This document shows positions 16,839 to 25,345 of a stretch of DNA of 64,000 nucleotides, in pieces (the stretch's first letter is position 1; every line of letters begins with the position of its first letter). The notes below the pieces were generated by a model. The model ran no database searches and was not told where the DNA came from. It saw only the letters and a list, made by a program, of their open reading frames with translations. The position numbers and the translations under genes are program-made. The stretch covers positions 186,001-250,000 of the forward strand of contig JAZJZX010000010.1 in assembly GCA_040389445.1 (NCBI GenBank), given 5' to 3'. Source of the stretch: UBA5189 sp040389445. GTDB lineage: Bacteria; Chloroflexota; Limnocylindria; Limnocylindrales; CSP1-4.

Positions 16839-17671
16839 TGCAGCCGGCGATTGACGTGCGGTTGCTCGGCGTCCGCTACAACCTCCGGCTGACCCGTCGG
16901 AATACGGTCCGCGACTCGTTCAAGAACATGGCCCGGAGGCGGACCGGACCCAGCCACTTCTGGGCCCTGCGCGACGTGTCCTTTCGCGTGCCGCCCGGGG
17001 AATCGCTGGCCGTCATCGGCCCGAACGGGGCCGGCAAGAGCACCCTCCTGCAGGTCCTCGCGGGCATCCTGCAGCCCGACGAGGGTGCGATCGAAGTGAA
17101 CGGCCGGATCTCGAGCCTGCTGACCCTGGGGGCCGGCTTCGATCCTGAGCTCAGCGGGCGGGACAACATCCTCCTGGCCGGAGCGTTCATGGGAATCGAT
17201 CACGGTGACATGGTGGCGCGCATGCCTGGTGTCATCGAGTTCGCCAACCTCGGCCAATTCATCGACGCGCCGATCAAGACGTACAGCTCGGGCATGAATG
17301 CCCGCCTCGGGTTCAGCATCGCGACTGCGGTCGAGCCGGACGTCCTGCTGCTGGACGAGGTGCTCGGCACGGGCGACGCCACGTTCCGGGCCAAGAGCCA
17401 GGCGCGGGTCGTTGAACTCATGAAGGCGGCCCGGGCAATCGTCCTGGTCACCCACGACATGTCCTGGGCGCGGGAGTTCTGCAATCATGCCGTCCTGCTG
17501 GAGCGCGGCAATGTCGTGGCCGCCGGCGAGCCAGACGATGTGGTCCGGATCCATGAGGAGCGTTCCGAGCTTCGCCAGCGGAGCATCACGCCGGAGGAGC
17601 TGCAGCCCATCGTCGATGCGGGCCTTGAGCCGGTTGCCGGCGGCCCAGGCCGCGGGTCCCGGGGCCGCTGA
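16838..17671 (+). CDS. ABC exporter ATPase (Wzt/TagH-like)
   Basis: Nucleotide-binding subunit that powers the adjacent permease. 277 residues with Walker A GPNGAGKST, Q-loop region, ABC signature YSSGMNARLGF, Walker B DVLLLDEVL and the H-loop VTHD. The N-terminal FWALRDVSFRVPPGESLAVI is typical for polysaccharide exporters. It lacks the long C-terminal carbohydrate-binding domain of O-antigen Wzt proteins, so export probably does not depend on recognition of a terminal cap. ATG at 16838 sits in the permease stop. The following glycosyltransferase gene overlaps its 3' end. Confidence 0.93.
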   Translation: MQPAIDVRLLGVRYNLRLTRRNTVRDSFKNMARRRTGPSHFWALRDVSFRVPPGESLAVIGPNGAGKSTLLQVLAGILQPDEGAIEVNGRISSLLTLGAGFDPELSGRDNILLAGAFMGIDHGDMVARMPGVIEFANLGQFIDAPIKTYSSGMNARLGFSIATAVEPDVLLLDEVLGTGDATFRAKSQARVVELMKAARAIVLVTHDMSWAREFCNHAVLLERGNVVAAGEPDDVVRIHEERSELRQRSITPEELQPIVDAGLEPVAGGPGRGSRGR

Positions 17672-19601
17672 CTCGGACGTGAAGGGGGCCGGGGGTACCG
17701 GGGCCGGGGGTACCGGGGCCGCGGGTACCGGGGCCGCTCCGTCCGACGCAGGCAGGGCCGACCTCTCGGTCGATGGCCCGCTCGATGTCCTGGTCGTGGG
17801 CTGGTTTCCCGGCGCCGACGACCAGATCGCCGGCCGCTTCGTGGCGGATCAGGCCGCCGCACTCCTGACGACCGGTCGGGTCCGCCCGTCCGTCGTGAGT
17901 TTTGAACCATTCCCCCTCCATGGTGACCTTCGTCTACGCGAGGCTGCCGCCGGCGCCTGGCCGGACGTGATCAGATCGGCGGCGGCCGACGGCCGAGCGT
18001 TTGCGGCGCAGGGTGCCCACGGGCCCGCCGGCGTGCCGGTCGCGCGTATCGGGACACCGGTCGGCGGGACGGGCGGTGACGGGCGGACCAATCAGGCGCT
18101 GCACCGTGCGACGGCGCTCGCGGCCCTGTTGGACGGCTCTCCTGTCGGCGGGCGGGGCTGGTCGCTCCTGCATGCCCATGTCGGCTATCCGGAAGGTGCC
18201 GCGGTGGCTGCCGTGGCCCGGCGCCTGGGCTTGGCCATGATCCTCACGGAGCACGCGACGTATCTCGATCGCCTGTTCGCGGATCCGCAGATCCGGGTCG
18301 CATATCTCCATGGCGCGGAGTCCGCCGACCGTATCGTGGCGGTCAGCCGCGTTCTGGAGGCCCGGATCAGGGCCGAATTTCCGAGCCTGGCCGCACGGAC
18401 GGTCGTCATCCCCAATACGGTCGACATCGACGCCTTCCGTCCGGTGGGCGTTGCAAGTCGCGATCCAAACGAGCTGCTCTGGGTCGGCTACCGGCGGGAG
18501 GTCAAGGGGACCGGCGTTCTGCTGCGGGCCTTCCAGCTGGTGCACGCGGTCCGCCCCGAAGCGCGGCTCCGGCTGATCGGACGGTCTGTTACGCCGGAGG
18601 AGGAGGCGGCCTGGCACACGCTCGCGGCCGATCTTGGCGTCGCCGACGCCGTTTCCTTCGAGGCGCCGGCGGATCGGGCCACCGTTGCTCTGGCGATGGA
18701 GCGAGCTGCATTGTTCGTGCATCCGAGCCGGACCGAGACGATGGGGATCGTGGCCGTCGAGGCACTCGCGGCAGGACTGCCGGTGGTCGCGGTGGATTCG
18801 GGCGGCGTCACCGAAGTCCTCGGCGTCGACCCTGATCGGGTCGGCGCGCTGGTCCCGAAGCAGGAACCAGAGGCGATCGCTGCAGCCATCCTCACGACCC
18901 TTGATCGACGAGCATCGTTCGATCCACACCGCTTACGGGCCCACGTCGCGGAGCGATATGGGGCCGCTCCCGTCGCGGCCCGAATCGCGGATCTCTACGA
19001 CGAGGTGCTGCGCGAGCGCGCGGCCGGAACGCCGCTCCAGACGACGCCGGAGGTCAATCGGCGGATCGGCGCTCCCCGGTCGATCCTCCTGGGCGAGATG
19101 GTCGCCGACGACCGTGTCGTGGTCGTGGGTTTCGAGTCCGGCGCCGTCGAGATGATGCTCGCGGCATTCCCCGCCGCCGCCATGGGTTCCTTTCAGCTCG
19201 TCACAGGCAGCACCCCGATGGGGATCGTTCTCGATGCGATCACGCTTCAGCCTGGAGACCGGGAGGCACTCGCGGAGCTGCTCCGGATCTCGGGCCGCGC
19301 GCGACGCGGCGGGCTCGCCGGTACGCTGCTGGCACCTCCGCGGTGGTTGGTCCGATCGTGGCGTCGCGCCCGTCTCGCCCGTCGAGTCCTGCCGGTCCTG
19401 ACTCGGGCCATCGAGCAGGCGGCCGAGCGTGTGACCGGGGCGGGCGCCTCGCGTCCGCCGGTCGTCGTCTGCCTCGGCGGGATCGACATCGTCGCAGTGG
19501 AACCCTTGCGAGTTGCGGGCAGGGTCGTGGTCGCGCCGGGCGGCCCGCGCTGGCTGGGCGATCGGCGTGGGGTTCAGGCGGAGGCGGCGAACTCGCGGTA
19601 G
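17616..19601 (+). CDS. GT4 glycosyltransferase with extra C-terminal domain (type B, copy 1)
   Basis: About 661 residues. A Gly/Ala/Thr-rich N-terminal linker encoded by a 15-base repeat is followed by a GT4 glycosyltransferase: LDVLVVGWFPGADDQIAGRF, SLLHAHVGYPEGAA, MILTEHATYLDRL, VIPNTVDIDAFRP, LLWVGYRREVKGTGVLL and PSRTETMGIVAVEALAAGLPVVA. It then has a C-terminal domain of about 170 residues that I do not recognise, but that recurs in the paralogue at 23510-25345. ATG at 17616 overlaps the ATPase gene; an in-frame GTG at 17679 is an alternative. The 3' end overlaps the convergent gene at 19574 by 28 bases. Confidence 0.85.
   Translation: MRALSRLPAAQAAGPGAADSDVKGAGGTGAGGTGAAGTGAAPSDAGRADLSVDGPLDVLVVGWFPGADDQIAGRFVADQAAALLTTGRVRPSVVSFEPFPLHGDLRLREAAAGAWPDVIRSAAADGRAFAAQGAHGPAGVPVARIGTPVGGTGGDGRTNQALHRATALAALLDGSPVGGRGWSLLHAHVGYPEGAAVAAVARRLGLAMILTEHATYLDRLFADPQIRVAYLHGAESADRIVAVSRVLEARIRAEFPSLAARTVVIPNTVDIDAFRPVGVASRDPNELLWVGYRREVKGTGVLLRAFQLVHAVRPEARLRLIGRSVTPEEEAAWHTLAADLGVADAVSFEAPADRATVALAMERAALFVHPSRTETMGIVAVEALAAGLPVVAVDSGGVTEVLGVDPDRVGALVPKQEPEAIAAAILTTLDRRASFDPHRLRAHVAERYGAAPVAARIADLYDEVLRERAAGTPLQTTPEVNRRIGAPRSILLGEMVADDRVVVVGFESGAVEMMLAAFPAAAMGSFQLVTGSTPMGIVLDAITLQPGDREALAELLRISGRARRGGLAGTLLAPPRWLVRSWRRARLARRVLPVLTRAIEQAAERVTGAGASRPPVVVCLGGIDIVAVEPLRVAGRVVVAPGGPRWLGDRRGVQAEAANSR
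17691..17735. repeat. 15-base in-frame tandem repeat (three copies)
   Basis: gggggtaccggggcc three times (one base differs in the third), coding for Gly/Ala/Thr-rich linker at the N-terminus of the type B glycosyltransferase. Length changes keep the frame. Confidence 0.85.
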
Positions 19602-20890
19602 AGATCGACCAGCCGCACCGACTCCGTCTCCCAGTTCCAGCGCCGGTGGGCCGCCTCGAGGATCCGGGCGCGCCACGCTGCCCGCTTCTCGGGATCGAGA
19701 TCCAGGATCGACCGGATCGCGCCGGCGATCGAGCCAGGATCCGTCGGGTCACAGAGCACGCCGAGCGGTCCATCAGGATCGCCGAGAATGATTTCGCGCC
19801 GAGGCGGCAGGTCACTTGATACGACCGGGACTCCAGCCGCGAGGCTTTCGAAGAGCTTGTTCGGCGTCGACAGACGGCTGTTGAGATCCGTCGGCTGAAT
19901 GGCGATCACGTCGACGTCGGCTCCGGCCACCCACGAGGTGACCTCGTTCGGGTTTACGGCGGGCAGGTGATGCACTCGACCTGCCAGGCGTGGATCCGAG
20001 AGAACTGGTTCGATGAATCCGGCACGGTAGCCGAGAAAGACCAGGTGGCACGACTCGAGACCCGGAACGAGCATGGCCTGGGCGGTCTGCTCGAGTCCAC
20101 GATTGGCCATGAATCCGCCGTGGCACAACACGACCGGGACGCCCGCAGCGATACCTGCCGCGATCCGGATCCGATCCTCCGGCAGGGCCGGGGGGTGCCA
20201 TCGAGGCGGACAGTTGTGGAGCACGACGATGCGCCGGACACGCAGTCGAGCCCGGAGTTCAGCCGCGAGCGCGACGCTGATGGTCACAACCGCGGCCGCA
20301 CGCCGTGCCATGCGTCGTTCCCAGGCGGCGACGATCCAGCGAACCAGCCGGGGCTGTTGGAGCACGGGGCCCCACGCCATGTGGACCTCGTGGCTGTCGT
20401 AGACATACCGACCGCCGTCGCGGGCAGCGGCACTCCGAGCCGCCGGGAGCGTTTCCATATCGTGAGCGTGGTGCACCTCGGCCGGTGGAGCGGCAGCCAC
20501 GGCAGCGCGGCACCAGCCAAGCCACTCCACGCGCCACCGCGCCACGAAGTCGATGCCACCGGCCCGCACCGGTTGGCCCAGCAATCGGTTGACCACGCCG
20601 ACCCAGACCCCGCGCAACGCGACCCAGGGCAGGAGGACGACGACGGCAATCGGCCGCAGCCGCCAGGGAGCTCGTACCGCGGTGACCCACCAGGGCCGGC
20701 CAGTCGGGACGGGCACTCGTCGGATTCGGACCCCGGGCGGCGGCTCGGGCTCGGGACCAGCGCGCGAGTCGCCGGCGAGCGGAGTCGCCATGATGGTGAC
20801 CTCATGGCCGGCGGTCGCGAGGGTCGCGGCTTCACGAAGGACCCGCGAATCGCGGGTCACGTCGTTCATGACGTACATGACGACGCGCAC
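19574..20890 (-). CDS. GT4-type glycosyltransferase (type A, single-module paralogue of the tandem enzyme)
   Basis: 438 residues, GT-B fold. The N-terminus MRVVMYVMNDVTRDSRVLRE and the motifs HNCPPRWHPP, VLCHGGFMANRGLEQ, DLNSRLSTPNKLFESLAAG and GDPDGPLGVLCDPTDPGS closely match both modules of the 892-residue tandem glycosyltransferase. A hydrophobic segment at about 75-100 may give membrane contact. GTG start 2 bases after the epimerase stop, so it is third in the operon dehydrogenase-epimerase-glycosyltransferase and may transfer the sugar those enzymes make. It is convergent with, and overlaps by 28 bases, the type B gene. Confidence 0.87.
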   Translation of the reverse strand: MRVVMYVMNDVTRDSRVLREAATLATAGHEVTIMATPLAGDSRAGPEPEPPPGVRIRRVPVPTGRPWWVTAVRAPWRLRPIAVVVLLPWVALRGVWVGVVNRLLGQPVRAGGIDFVARWRVEWLGWCRAAVAAAPPAEVHHAHDMETLPAARSAAARDGGRYVYDSHEVHMAWGPVLQQPRLVRWIVAAWERRMARRAAAVVTISVALAAELRARLRVRRIVVLHNCPPRWHPPALPEDRIRIAAGIAAGVPVVLCHGGFMANRGLEQTAQAMLVPGLESCHLVFLGYRAGFIEPVLSDPRLAGRVHHLPAVNPNEVTSWVAGADVDVIAIQPTDLNSRLSTPNKLFESLAAGVPVVSSDLPPRREIILGDPDGPLGVLCDPTDPGSIAGAIRSILDLDPEKRAAWRARILEAAHRRWNWETESVRLVDLYREFAASA

Positions 20891-20892
20891 CC

Positions 20893-22023
20893 TCAGGGAA
20901 CCTGGTTGATGGCAGCCACAATGGCGGCCGCCGCACCCGCGGGCCGCAGGTTCAGGGCGGCCGCCCGTCCCACGGCCAATGCGGCCGAGGATTCGACCGG
21001 TGCGAGCTCGTCGAGGGCCGCCGCGACCAGCGCGGCGTCTGTGCCGACGAGACGCGTGGCCCCGGCGGAGGCATCGATGGTCTCAGTCCACTCGGTCGTC
21101 GAGCGGAGGACGAGACAGGGAACGCCCAGCCAGGCGGATTCGCGCTGAACACCACCGGAATCGGTCAACACTGCGGCAGCGTGGAGCTGCAGAGCCAGCG
21201 AAGTCCGATAGCTTTGCGGCTCAACGACGACCACATTCGGCCCCACGGCGATCCCAGCCCGTTCCAACGCGACCCGGGTCCCGGGGTGGAGCGCGAGGAC
21301 GACCGGCCTTGTCGGCCTGGCGGCTCGATCCAGCAGCGTCATGGCGGCCTTCAGCGCCGCCGGATCCCGGTTTTCCGCGCGATGGATCGTCGCGAACAGA
21401 TAGGCGCCCGGGAGGAGATCGACGTCGCGGCCGGCGTGGTGGCCCAGGTCGTGGGCGATCCGGCGGAGAACGACGGCATCGCGCACCTCCAGGGAGATAC
21501 GGGCAGCGAGGTCGAGCATCAGGTCACCCACGAGGGTCACTCCGCGCGTGATCCCCTCGGCGCCCAGATGCTCCACGGCCGCCGGCGTCGGAGCGAGCAG
21601 CCATGTCGACAGGTGATCCGTAACGATCCGGTTGAGTTCCTCCGGCATGCGCCGATCGAAGCTCCGCAGCCCCGCCTCCACGTGGGCCACGGGCAGGCCG
21701 AGCTTGGCGGCCGTGAGTGTCCCCGCCAGCGTGGAGTTGGTGTCGCCGTACACCATGACCAGATCGGGCTCCTGCTCCAGGAGCACGGGCTCGAGGCGCA
21801 ACAGCATGGCGGCTGTCTGGCTGGCCTGGGATCCTCCGCCCGCACCGAGCGAGTAGTCCGGCCTCGCAAGCCCCAGCTCCGCGAAGAAGGCGCCGGCCAT
21901 CGCCGCGTCCCAATGCTGGCCGGTGTCAATGAAGATCTCGTCGTGCCGCGCTCTGAGCGCGGGCTGCAGTGCGGCAGCCTTGATGAGCTGCGGCCGGGTC
22001 CCGACGACGCTCGCGATCCGCAT
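20893..22023 (-). CDS. wecB: UDP-N-acetylglucosamine 2-epimerase family (WecB/WbpI-like)
   Basis: Non-hydrolysing 2-epimerase, 376 residues. Visible signatures: VVGTRPQLIKAAAL at the N-terminus, HDEIFIDTGQHWDAAMAGAFF, VMVYGDTNSTLAGTLTAAKL, HVEAGLRSFDRRMPEELNRI (catalytic acidic and histidine residues), VLALHPGTR, LTDSGGVQRESAWLGVPCLVLR and TEWTE. The substrate is either UDP-GlcNAc (WecB) or UDP-GlcNAc3NAcA (WbpI). Because the genes for the 3-amino branch are present at 26.4-29.3 kb, the WbpI reaction giving UDP-ManNAc3NAcA is a good alternative. Starts 9 bases after the dehydrogenase gene. Confidence 0.93.
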   Translation of the reverse strand: MRIASVVGTRPQLIKAAALQPALRARHDEIFIDTGQHWDAAMAGAFFAELGLARPDYSLGAGGGSQASQTAAMLLRLEPVLLEQEPDLVMVYGDTNSTLAGTLTAAKLGLPVAHVEAGLRSFDRRMPEELNRIVTDHLSTWLLAPTPAAVEHLGAEGITRGVTLVGDLMLDLAARISLEVRDAVVLRRIAHDLGHHAGRDVDLLPGAYLFATIHRAENRDPAALKAAMTLLDRAARPTRPVVLALHPGTRVALERAGIAVGPNVVVVEPQSYRTSLALQLHAAAVLTDSGGVQRESAWLGVPCLVLRSTTEWTETIDASAGATRLVGTDAALVAAALDELAPVESSAALAVGRAAALNLRPAGAAAAIVAAINQVP

Positions 22024-22032
22024 GGATGGGCG

Positions 22033-23448
22033 TCAGCCCGGGTGCGCCCGTCGGTCGGGAACGCCGATCCCGCGGTAGCCGACCTGCGCCGGGAGGTCGA
22101 TGTCAGGGAGCGTATTGCGGCCGTCGACGAGCACAGCGAGCCTCGGGAACCACGCGGTGTCCAGCTCGCGCCACCGGGGATCGGCCGTCTGGGTCACGAT
22201 CGCGCGGACATCGGCGGTGGCGCCCCAGGACCACGGCTCGGCTCCGAGCTGCCGGATCTCGTCCTCGCTGAGGAGTGGGTCGTAGGCCAGGACGAGCGCT
22301 CCTGCCGCGCCGAGACGCCCGACCAGGGCCACGCCGCGGGAGTAGGCGAGCTCCTTGACCCCGTCACGGTAGGTCAGACCCAGGACCAGGACCGATGTCC
22401 CATCGAGCCCGCCGGCTGCGTCCTCGATCGCATGGACGGCGATCTCGGGCTGGTCGTCGTTGACCGCGCGCGAGCGCGCGACGAGCGACAGTTCCGGTGC
22501 ACGGCTGAGCAGGAAATGCGGATAGACCGGGATGCAGTGACCGCCCACGCCGAGTCCTGGCTGGTGGATGTGGCTGTAGGGCTGGCTGTTCGCAGCCGCG
22601 ATGACCTCCCGGATGTCCACGCCCAGGCGGTCGGCATAGGCCGCGAACTCATTCGCGAGGGCAATGTTCACGTCGCGGTAGGTTGTGTCGGCGAGCTTCG
22701 AGAACTCGGCCGCTTCGGCCGAGGACATCGCGACGATCTCGGCATCGAGGACGCTGTCATAGAAGGACGCGGCGCGGGTGGTGGAGACTGGGCCCAGGCC
22801 GCCGACAAGTTTTGGGTACGTCGCGAGATTGCGGAGTGCGGCCCCGGAATAGAGTCGCTCGGGCGAAAAGGCCACGAACAGGTCCCGGTCGAGGTGCAGG
22901 CCGGTCGCGGAAAGCCGGGGGGCGAATCGTGTGCGTGTATCGCCCACCGGGAGCGTGGTCTCGAAGATGACGAGGGAGCCAGCGTGGAGGCCCGGCGTGA
23001 TCGCGGCGACTGCCGCGTCCATGTACCGATAGTCGGGCTGGTGCGCCGCGTCGAGCATCACCGGCACGATCAGGACGACGACATCGGCATCGCGCGCCGC
23101 CGCCGCACCATCCATCGTCGCCCGGAGCCGCCCGGCAGCGCGAGCGTCGGCCACGAGGACGGCCACGCCCGGCTCCTCGCCGATGTGCGACTCCCCGGCG
23201 TTGATCGAGTCGACAACCGCTTGCTGAACGTCGACGGCGATGACGTGCCAGCCGTGGGACGCGAACTGGGCCGCGAGCGGCAGGCCCATCTTTCCGGCCC
23301 CAACGACAGCGACGGTCCCGGCCGTGCCCGACTCCCCGCGCCAGGGCTGCACGTCCCGAGACGGCAAGTGCGCGCACCCATTGGGTTCAAGGACGATCGA
23401 ACCGCCGAGCAGGCTCGCGCCCGTGCTCGGGCGCTCGACGATGGACAT
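22033..23448 (-). CDS. UDP-N-acetyl-hexosamine 6-dehydrogenase (WecC/WbpA-like)
   Basis: NAD-dependent nucleotide-sugar dehydrogenase that oxidises C6 of UDP-HexNAc to the uronate. The 471-residue product has a Rossmann motif TVAVVGAGKMGLPLAAQFA preceded by ~45 extra N-terminal residues, then FETTLPVGDTRTRF, VAFSPERLYSG, LADTTYRDVNIALANEFA, GLGVGGHCIPVYPHFL (catalytic cysteine in GGHCIP) and LGLTYRDGVKELAYSRG. Start ATG at 23448; the open frame further upstream runs into the divergent glycosyltransferase promoter. It heads the operon with the epimerase. WbpA (UDP-GlcNAc) or WecC (UDP-ManNAc) specificity cannot be told from motifs alone. Confidence 0.9.
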   Translation of the reverse strand: MSIVERPSTGASLLGGSIVLEPNGCAHLPSRDVQPWRGESGTAGTVAVVGAGKMGLPLAAQFASHGWHVIAVDVQQAVVDSINAGESHIGEEPGVAVLVADARAAGRLRATMDGAAAARDADVVVLIVPVMLDAAHQPDYRYMDAAVAAITPGLHAGSLVIFETTLPVGDTRTRFAPRLSATGLHLDRDLFVAFSPERLYSGAALRNLATYPKLVGGLGPVSTTRAASFYDSVLDAEIVAMSSAEAAEFSKLADTTYRDVNIALANEFAAYADRLGVDIREVIAAANSQPYSHIHQPGLGVGGHCIPVYPHFLLSRAPELSLVARSRAVNDDQPEIAVHAIEDAAGGLDGTSVLVLGLTYRDGVKELAYSRGVALVGRLGAAGALVLAYDPLLSEDEIRQLGAEPWSWGATADVRAIVTQTADPRWRELDTAWFPRLAVLVDGRNTLPDIDLPAQVGYRGIGVPDRRAHPG

Positions 23449-23509
23449 GGGTGGTAGTCGGACCTCGCACGATTTGGGTGGCGCCGCGGAGCATACCCGT
23501 TCAAACACG

Positions 23510-25345
23510 ATGCTACCGTTGCCGACGATGCGTTCCGGACCACCACCCGTGCTTGTCGTATCGAGCTGGTTTCCATCGGCCCTGGATCCGGTGGCGGGCC
23601 GGTTCGTGGCCGACCAGATCGTGGCCCTCGCTGCGCGGGGAAACGTGGACCCAGCGGTCGTCTCCTTCGACCCGGCCGAGCTGATCGGCTCTGGACCCGT
23701 CCGGGCGCGCATTGCGAACGTGATTGCATCGCACGTCCGCAGCGCCGCCCACGCGCGCGAGCCGCTGTTCGTGGGGGTCCGCGTCGCCGGCGGGGTGGTT
23801 CCCGTCGCCAGGCTCGGCATTCCGTCGGGGCGTTACCGCGAGGTCGGTGCCACCCACGCTCGCGCCGCTCGTATCCCGGCGCTCGAGGCCCTCGCGGAGC
23901 GCTGGGTCCGCGGCATCGAGGCCGACGTTCCGCGACCTGCCCTGATCCACGCCCACACGGTCTACCCCGACGGCGCGGCGGCAGCGCACCTTGCCCGGCG
24001 GCTCGCGTGTCCCCTCGTGCTGACCGAGCACGCATCGGCGGTCGGGCGGCTCATAGCCTCGCCCGAGGTTCGTGCCGCCTATCTGGAAACGGTTCGCATG
24101 GCCGAGCGCCTCATCGTCGTCAGCCGCGTCCTGGCCGATGAACTCATTCAAGCCATGCCGGAAATCGAGCCGAAGGTGGTGGTGATCCCGAACGGCGTTG
24201 ACCTCGGGGCATTCCGGCCCGTATCGATCGATCAGCGCCAACGGAACGAACTGCTGTTCGTGGGGTATCGCAAACCGTCGAAGGGGATATCGACATTGCT
24301 CCGGGCACTCCCGCTTGTTCTGCAGCGGCATCCGGACGTCCGGTTGCGACTGATCGGCGGCTCTCCGACGGACGAGATCGAGGCGGGCTGGCATCGCGAG
24401 GCGACGTCGCTTCGGATCGACCATGCCGTCACCTTCCAGGGGCCTGCGGATCGCAGCGTCGTGGCCGATGCCATGGCTCGAGCATCCCTGTTCGTTCACC
24501 CGAGTCCGCGCGAAACGTTCGGCGTCGTCGCGGTTGAGGCGCTGGCTTCGGGACTACCCGTGGTTGCAACCGATTCCGGCGGAGTCACCGAGATCCTCGG
24601 CGAGCATCCGGACGAACTCGGGGCGATCGTCGCCCCGGACCGACCCGACCTCCTCGCGGCCGCCATCATCACCGCGCTCGAGCGGCGCGACGAATTCGAT
24701 CCGGCCACGCTCCGTCTGGCTGCTGCCGGGCGGTTCGATGTCGCGATCGTCGCTGAGCGGCTCGAGGCCGTCTACCAGGCCGCCTCGGTGGGCGGTTCGC
24801 CGATTGCGCCGAACCGCGAACGCAGTCCCGCCCCGGAACCACGCGTGCATCATGTCGTCGTCGCGCTGGATTCGGTGCGCGCCGCGGAGGCCGGACGTCT
24901 GGCCCTCGGAGCGGCTCGGCCGGACGCCCGCATGGCGCTGGTCACAACGACCGCGTCCCAGGTTCCGGATGGGGCATTCGAGCACGTCGTGCGTTTGCCG
25001 GAAGGCATCCGGCTGTCCGGCCTCGCGGACGCGGCCGTCCTGCGGTCGGGTCGCGGTGGCCTCTCCCGCTGGCTCCAGCTTGTCCGCCATCCGGTCGCCC
25101 TCGCACGCCGTCGTGGCTGGCTGGGAGGCCTCGAGGACGCGACGACAGGCGCCGGGGACGGTGCCATCCGCGAGGCGATCCGGCTCATCGGAACGGTCGA
25201 GCCGCCCGATGCGATCGAACTCATCTGCCTTGACGGGGTCGATCACCTGGCCGCTGACGCCGTCATCAGGGAAGGCCTCGCTCGACCGTGGGCCGGTGGA
25301 GTTCGGCGACTCGGCGATGTCCTCTCCGCGACGCGCCGCTCCTAA
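23510..25345 (+). CDS. GT4 glycosyltransferase with extra C-terminal domain (type B, copy 2)
   Basis: 611 residues from the ATG at 23510; an in-frame ATG at 23528 is equally plausible. The glycosyltransferase part shows VLVVSSWFPSALDPVAGRFVAD, LIHAHTVYPDGAAAA, LVLTEHASAVGRL, VVIPNGVDLGAFRP, LLFVGYRKPSKGISTLL and PSPRETFGVVAVEALASGLPVVATDSGG. A C-terminal domain of ~180 residues of unknown function follows and is shared with the 17616-19601 protein (for example the matching GIDI/GVDH strand and the RxGRGGL segment). Divergent from the dehydrogenase with a 61-base spacer; its TAA overlaps the stop of the convergent type C gene. Confidence 0.87.
   Translation: MLPLPTMRSGPPPVLVVSSWFPSALDPVAGRFVADQIVALAARGNVDPAVVSFDPAELIGSGPVRARIANVIASHVRSAAHAREPLFVGVRVAGGVVPVARLGIPSGRYREVGATHARAARIPALEALAERWVRGIEADVPRPALIHAHTVYPDGAAAAHLARRLACPLVLTEHASAVGRLIASPEVRAAYLETVRMAERLIVVSRVLADELIQAMPEIEPKVVVIPNGVDLGAFRPVSIDQRQRNELLFVGYRKPSKGISTLLRALPLVLQRHPDVRLRLIGGSPTDEIEAGWHREATSLRIDHAVTFQGPADRSVVADAMARASLFVHPSPRETFGVVAVEALASGLPVVATDSGGVTEILGEHPDELGAIVAPDRPDLLAAAIITALERRDEFDPATLRLAAAGRFDVAIVAERLEAVYQAASVGGSPIAPNRERSPAPEPRVHHVVVALDSVRAAEAGRLALGAARPDARMALVTTTASQVPDGAFEHVVRLPEGIRLSGLADAAVLRSGRGGLSRWLQLVRHPVALARRRGWLGGLEDATTGAGDGAIREAIRLIGTVEPPDAIELICLDGVDHLAADAVIREGLARPWAGGVRRLGDVLSATRRS

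Noticed and set aside
17616..17735. 15-base repeat considered as a CRISPR-like array
   Set aside because: Units are contiguous without spacers, so it is a tandem coding repeat. No CRISPR array or cas gene was found anywhere.
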